NCBI RefSeq assembly: GCF_008085915.1
Contig: NZ_VSJK01000003.1
Span: 1 to 64,000 of the forward strand
Direction of reading: 5' to 3'
DNA: 64,000 bases
DNA from: Oceaniovalibus sp. ACAM 378
GTDB lineage: Bacteria; Pseudomonadota; Alphaproteobacteria; Rhodobacterales; Rhodobacteraceae
Both the position numbers and the translations under genes were made by a program. Positions 62,439-64,000 of this stretch are shown here, piece by piece. The stretch's first letter is position 1. Every line of letters begins with the position of its first letter. The notes under the pieces are model-generated. The model was not told the DNA's origin, made no database searches, and worked only from the letters and a program-made list of their open reading frames with translations.

Positions 62439-63223
62439 TCCTTGATAGTTTTCTGGTGCGCGCCGCACTGGCGGGGGTTGGCGTGGGGCTGGCCGCCGCA
62501 CCATTGGGATGTTTTGTCGTCTGGCGGCGCATGGCCTATTTCGGCGATGCCACCGCCCATGCGGCGATTCTGGGGATCGCGCTCAGCATTGCGTTTTCAT
62601 TGCCGGTGTTTCTTGGTGCGCTGATCGTGGCGCTGGCGATGGCGGTGACCGTGTCGCTGCTGTCGGACCGGGGTTTTGCCATGGACACGCTTTTGGGGGT
62701 GCTGGCCCATTCGGCGCTTGCCTTTGGGTTGGTGGCCGCGTCGTTTCTCAGCGGTGTCAGGCTTGACCTGATGGCCTATCTGTTCGGCGATATACTGGCT
62801 GTGTCGCGGGGGGATCTGGCGGTGATCTGGGGCGGGGCGGTGCTTGTGCTGGGGCTGTTGACCTGGCGATGGTCGGCGCTTTTGATGGCGACGCTGAACG
62901 CCGATCTGGCGCAGGCCAGCGGTATTGATCCGCGGCGCGAGCAACTGGTGCTGACGCTGGCGCTGGCCTGTGTGGTGGCGGTATCGATCAAGGTGGTCGG
63001 CGTGCTGCTGATCGCGGCGATGCTGGTGGTCCCCGCCGCTGCCGCCCGCCCCCTTGCGCGGACACCCGAGGCGATGGCGTTGATTGCCGCGGTGATCGGC
63101 GCCGCCTCGGCGCTGGGCGGATTGTTGGCGTCTTACCGGTTCGATACTCCGACCGGTCCGACGATGGTCTGCGTGGCCGCTTTGTGCTTTGCGCTCACGG
63201 CGCTGGCGGGCGGAAGACGCTAG
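62435..63223 (+). CDS. znuB: Zinc ABC transporter permease
   Basis: 262 residues with seven or eight membrane helices. RRMAYFGDATAHAAILGIALS near residue 28 and GDILAVSRGDLAVIWG near 115 are the ZnuB/ABC-3 family segments. Starts at GTG 62435 within the znuC stop. Completes zur-znuC-znuB, so Zn2+ uptake and its repressor are in one transcript. Confidence 0.93.
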   Translation: MILDSFLVRAALAGVGVGLAAAPLGCFVVWRRMAYFGDATAHAAILGIALSIAFSLPVFLGALIVALAMAVTVSLLSDRGFAMDTLLGVLAHSALAFGLVAASFLSGVRLDLMAYLFGDILAVSRGDLAVIWGGAVLVLGLLTWRWSALLMATLNADLAQASGIDPRREQLVLTLALACVVAVSIKVVGVLLIAAMLVVPAAAARPLARTPEAMALIAAVIGAASALGGLLASYRFDTPTGPTMVCVAALCFALTALAGGRR

Positions 63224-63291
63224 TCCAATTGTGGCAAATGAACAATTTCAGGCTTCAGCGGTTGTGATCCTGCACCCGTGGGAGAAATCTT

Positions 63292-64000
63292 CTGGAACCC
63301 GTCAAGATTTTGATCGCCCATCTGACCGACATCGTCCGCGCATCCATCGTGCTGCTGCCGCAGATTGTCGTAGCGTTGTTCGTCATATTCATCACCTGGC
63401 TGCTGGCCAGATTGGCCCGCGGCGTGATGAATCGCGCCTTGAAAGGCACGCGTTTGCGGCCCAGCCTGAAAGAACTGCTGACGCTACTGCTGTCGATTCT
63501 GGTCTGGGTCGCGGGTGGCATGGTCGCAGCGGTGATTGTATTTCCGGGTTTGACACCAGCCAGCATGTTGGCGGGACTGGGCATTGGTTCCGTCGCCATC
63601 GGGTTCGCGTTCAAGGATATATTCGAGAACTTTCTGGCCGGGATCATCATTCTGTTCCGGCGCGAAATGCGGATCGGCGATCATATCGAATGTGAAGGGA
63701 TCGAGGGTCAGGTCGACCGGATCGCGATCCGCGAAAGCCATATCCGCCAGACCGACGGTCAGTTGGTCATCGTGCCGAATGCGATCCTTTTCAAGAACCC
63801 GGTGACGGTACGCACCGATCGCGATGTGCGGCGGGTCACCATCATCTGTGGCGTCGCCTATGACGAAGATCTGGATGCCGCCCGTCAGGTCATTGCCGAT
63901 GCGGTTGCTGCCTGTTCCACGGTGCGGCAGGGCGATCTGCCAATTCAGGTCTTTGCACAGGAGTTTGCCGACTCATCGATCAACTTCGAGGTGACATGGT
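63292..64000 (+). CDS. MscS-type mechanosensitive channel (partial, cut by window end)
   Basis: The open frame from 63268 to the window end encodes an MscS family protein: two or three N-terminal helices (LPQIVVALFVIFITWLLARLARG; LLSILVWVAGGMVAAVIVFPG), then the pore helix GLGIGSVAIGFAFKDIFENFLAGIIILFRREMRIGDHIE and the beta domain with VPNAILFKNPVTV. The only in-frame start candidates are CTG at 63292, preceded by GGGAGA at a good distance, and TTG at 63310 without such a site; no ATG or GTG exists before. It protects against osmotic downshock. Confidence 0.85.
   Translation, partial: MEPVKILIAHLTDIVRASIVLLPQIVVALFVIFITWLLARLARGVMNRALKGTRLRPSLKELLTLLLSILVWVAGGMVAAVIVFPGLTPASMLAGLGIGSVAIGFAFKDIFENFLAGIIILFRREMRIGDHIECEGIEGQVDRIAIRESHIRQTDGQLVIVPNAILFKNPVTVRTDRDVRRVTIICGVAYDEDLDAARQVIADAVAACSTVRQGDLPIQVFAQEFADSSINFEVTW

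Noticed and set aside
1-64000. CRISPR array
   Set aside because: No regularly spaced repeats of 24-40 bases were found; the only tandem units are the IS21-like terminal repeats and the TCGAGG microsatellite.

Overview
The window looks like chromosome of a marine-type alphaproteobacterium of the Rhodobacterales (Roseobacter/Rhodobacteraceae group). Supporting signs are the high GC content, the arrangement motB-flgE-flgK-flgL-flgI, metF divergent from a LysR gene, putA without an N-terminal DNA-binding domain beside an Lrp-type regulator, a znuA / zur-znuC-znuB locus, and a GTTC-N7-GTTC box typical of alphaproteobacterial LexA. No rRNA genes, CRISPR array or complete mobile element is present, and I found no integrase or complete transposase gene.

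Bases 1 to about 33,280 are an accessory, scarred half. It opens with the end of an IS21-like element that has cut the 5' part of a tctA-type permease gene. A 2-hydroxyacid dehydrogenase and a piece of an IS5-type transposase follow. Next come succinate dehydrogenase genes sdhB-sdhC-sdhD without sdhA, a CBS-domain gene, a DUF3489 pseudogene and a c-type cytochrome. A carbon-metabolism block (8.0-13.6 kb, minus strand) holds a glucoamylase-like gene, a short 6-phosphogluconate dehydrogenase, a histidine phosphatase and a phosphoketolase. A beta-propeller gene, a chimeric permease/Cys-rich ORF and a CopB-type copper ATPase come next. On the plus strand lie a DMT exporter, an archaeal-type (type II) glyceraldehyde-3-phosphate dehydrogenase and an ATP-grasp gene. 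A tightly packed five-gene minus-strand operon (22.3-25.6 kb) encodes cytochrome c', a dihaem cytochrome, a YtkA/FixH-like protein, a CPTC-motif membrane protein and a YedZ/ferric-reductase-like haem membrane protein. Two L,D-transpeptidases, a frameshifted DsbA-like gene, an IS3-type remnant and a deleted prophage lysis cassette lead to a 50-base 3' fragment of tRNA-fMet with its terminator. I read that fragment as an attachment-site scar.

From about 33.4 kb to the end the content is mostly housekeeping and intact. It includes a PaaI-type thioesterase, metF/metR-like pair, inositol monophosphatase, rhomboid protease plus GFA protein, putA/putR-like pair, a CoxG-like protein and two MFS exporters. 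The flagellar hook/basal-body block with motB follows. Then come an isoquinoline-1-oxidoreductase-like molybdenum hydroxylase with its own dihaem cytochrome, a LexA-box-preceded tandem-repeat protein, hmgA, a DenD-like epimerase, the zinc uptake locus with two Zur-like boxes, and the start of an MscS-type channel cut by the window end.

Functionally, the accessory half combines a phosphoketolase shunt (phosphoketolase, 6PGDH, alternative GAPDH) with copper handling and periplasmic redox proteins. This suggests a low-oxygen or metal-stress module, and one near-consensus FNR-type box sits inside it. The most interesting candidates for new biology are the five-gene redox operon, the phosphoketolase / archaeal-type GAPDH / ATP-grasp neighbourhood, and the putatively SOS-controlled 110-residue tandem-repeat protein.
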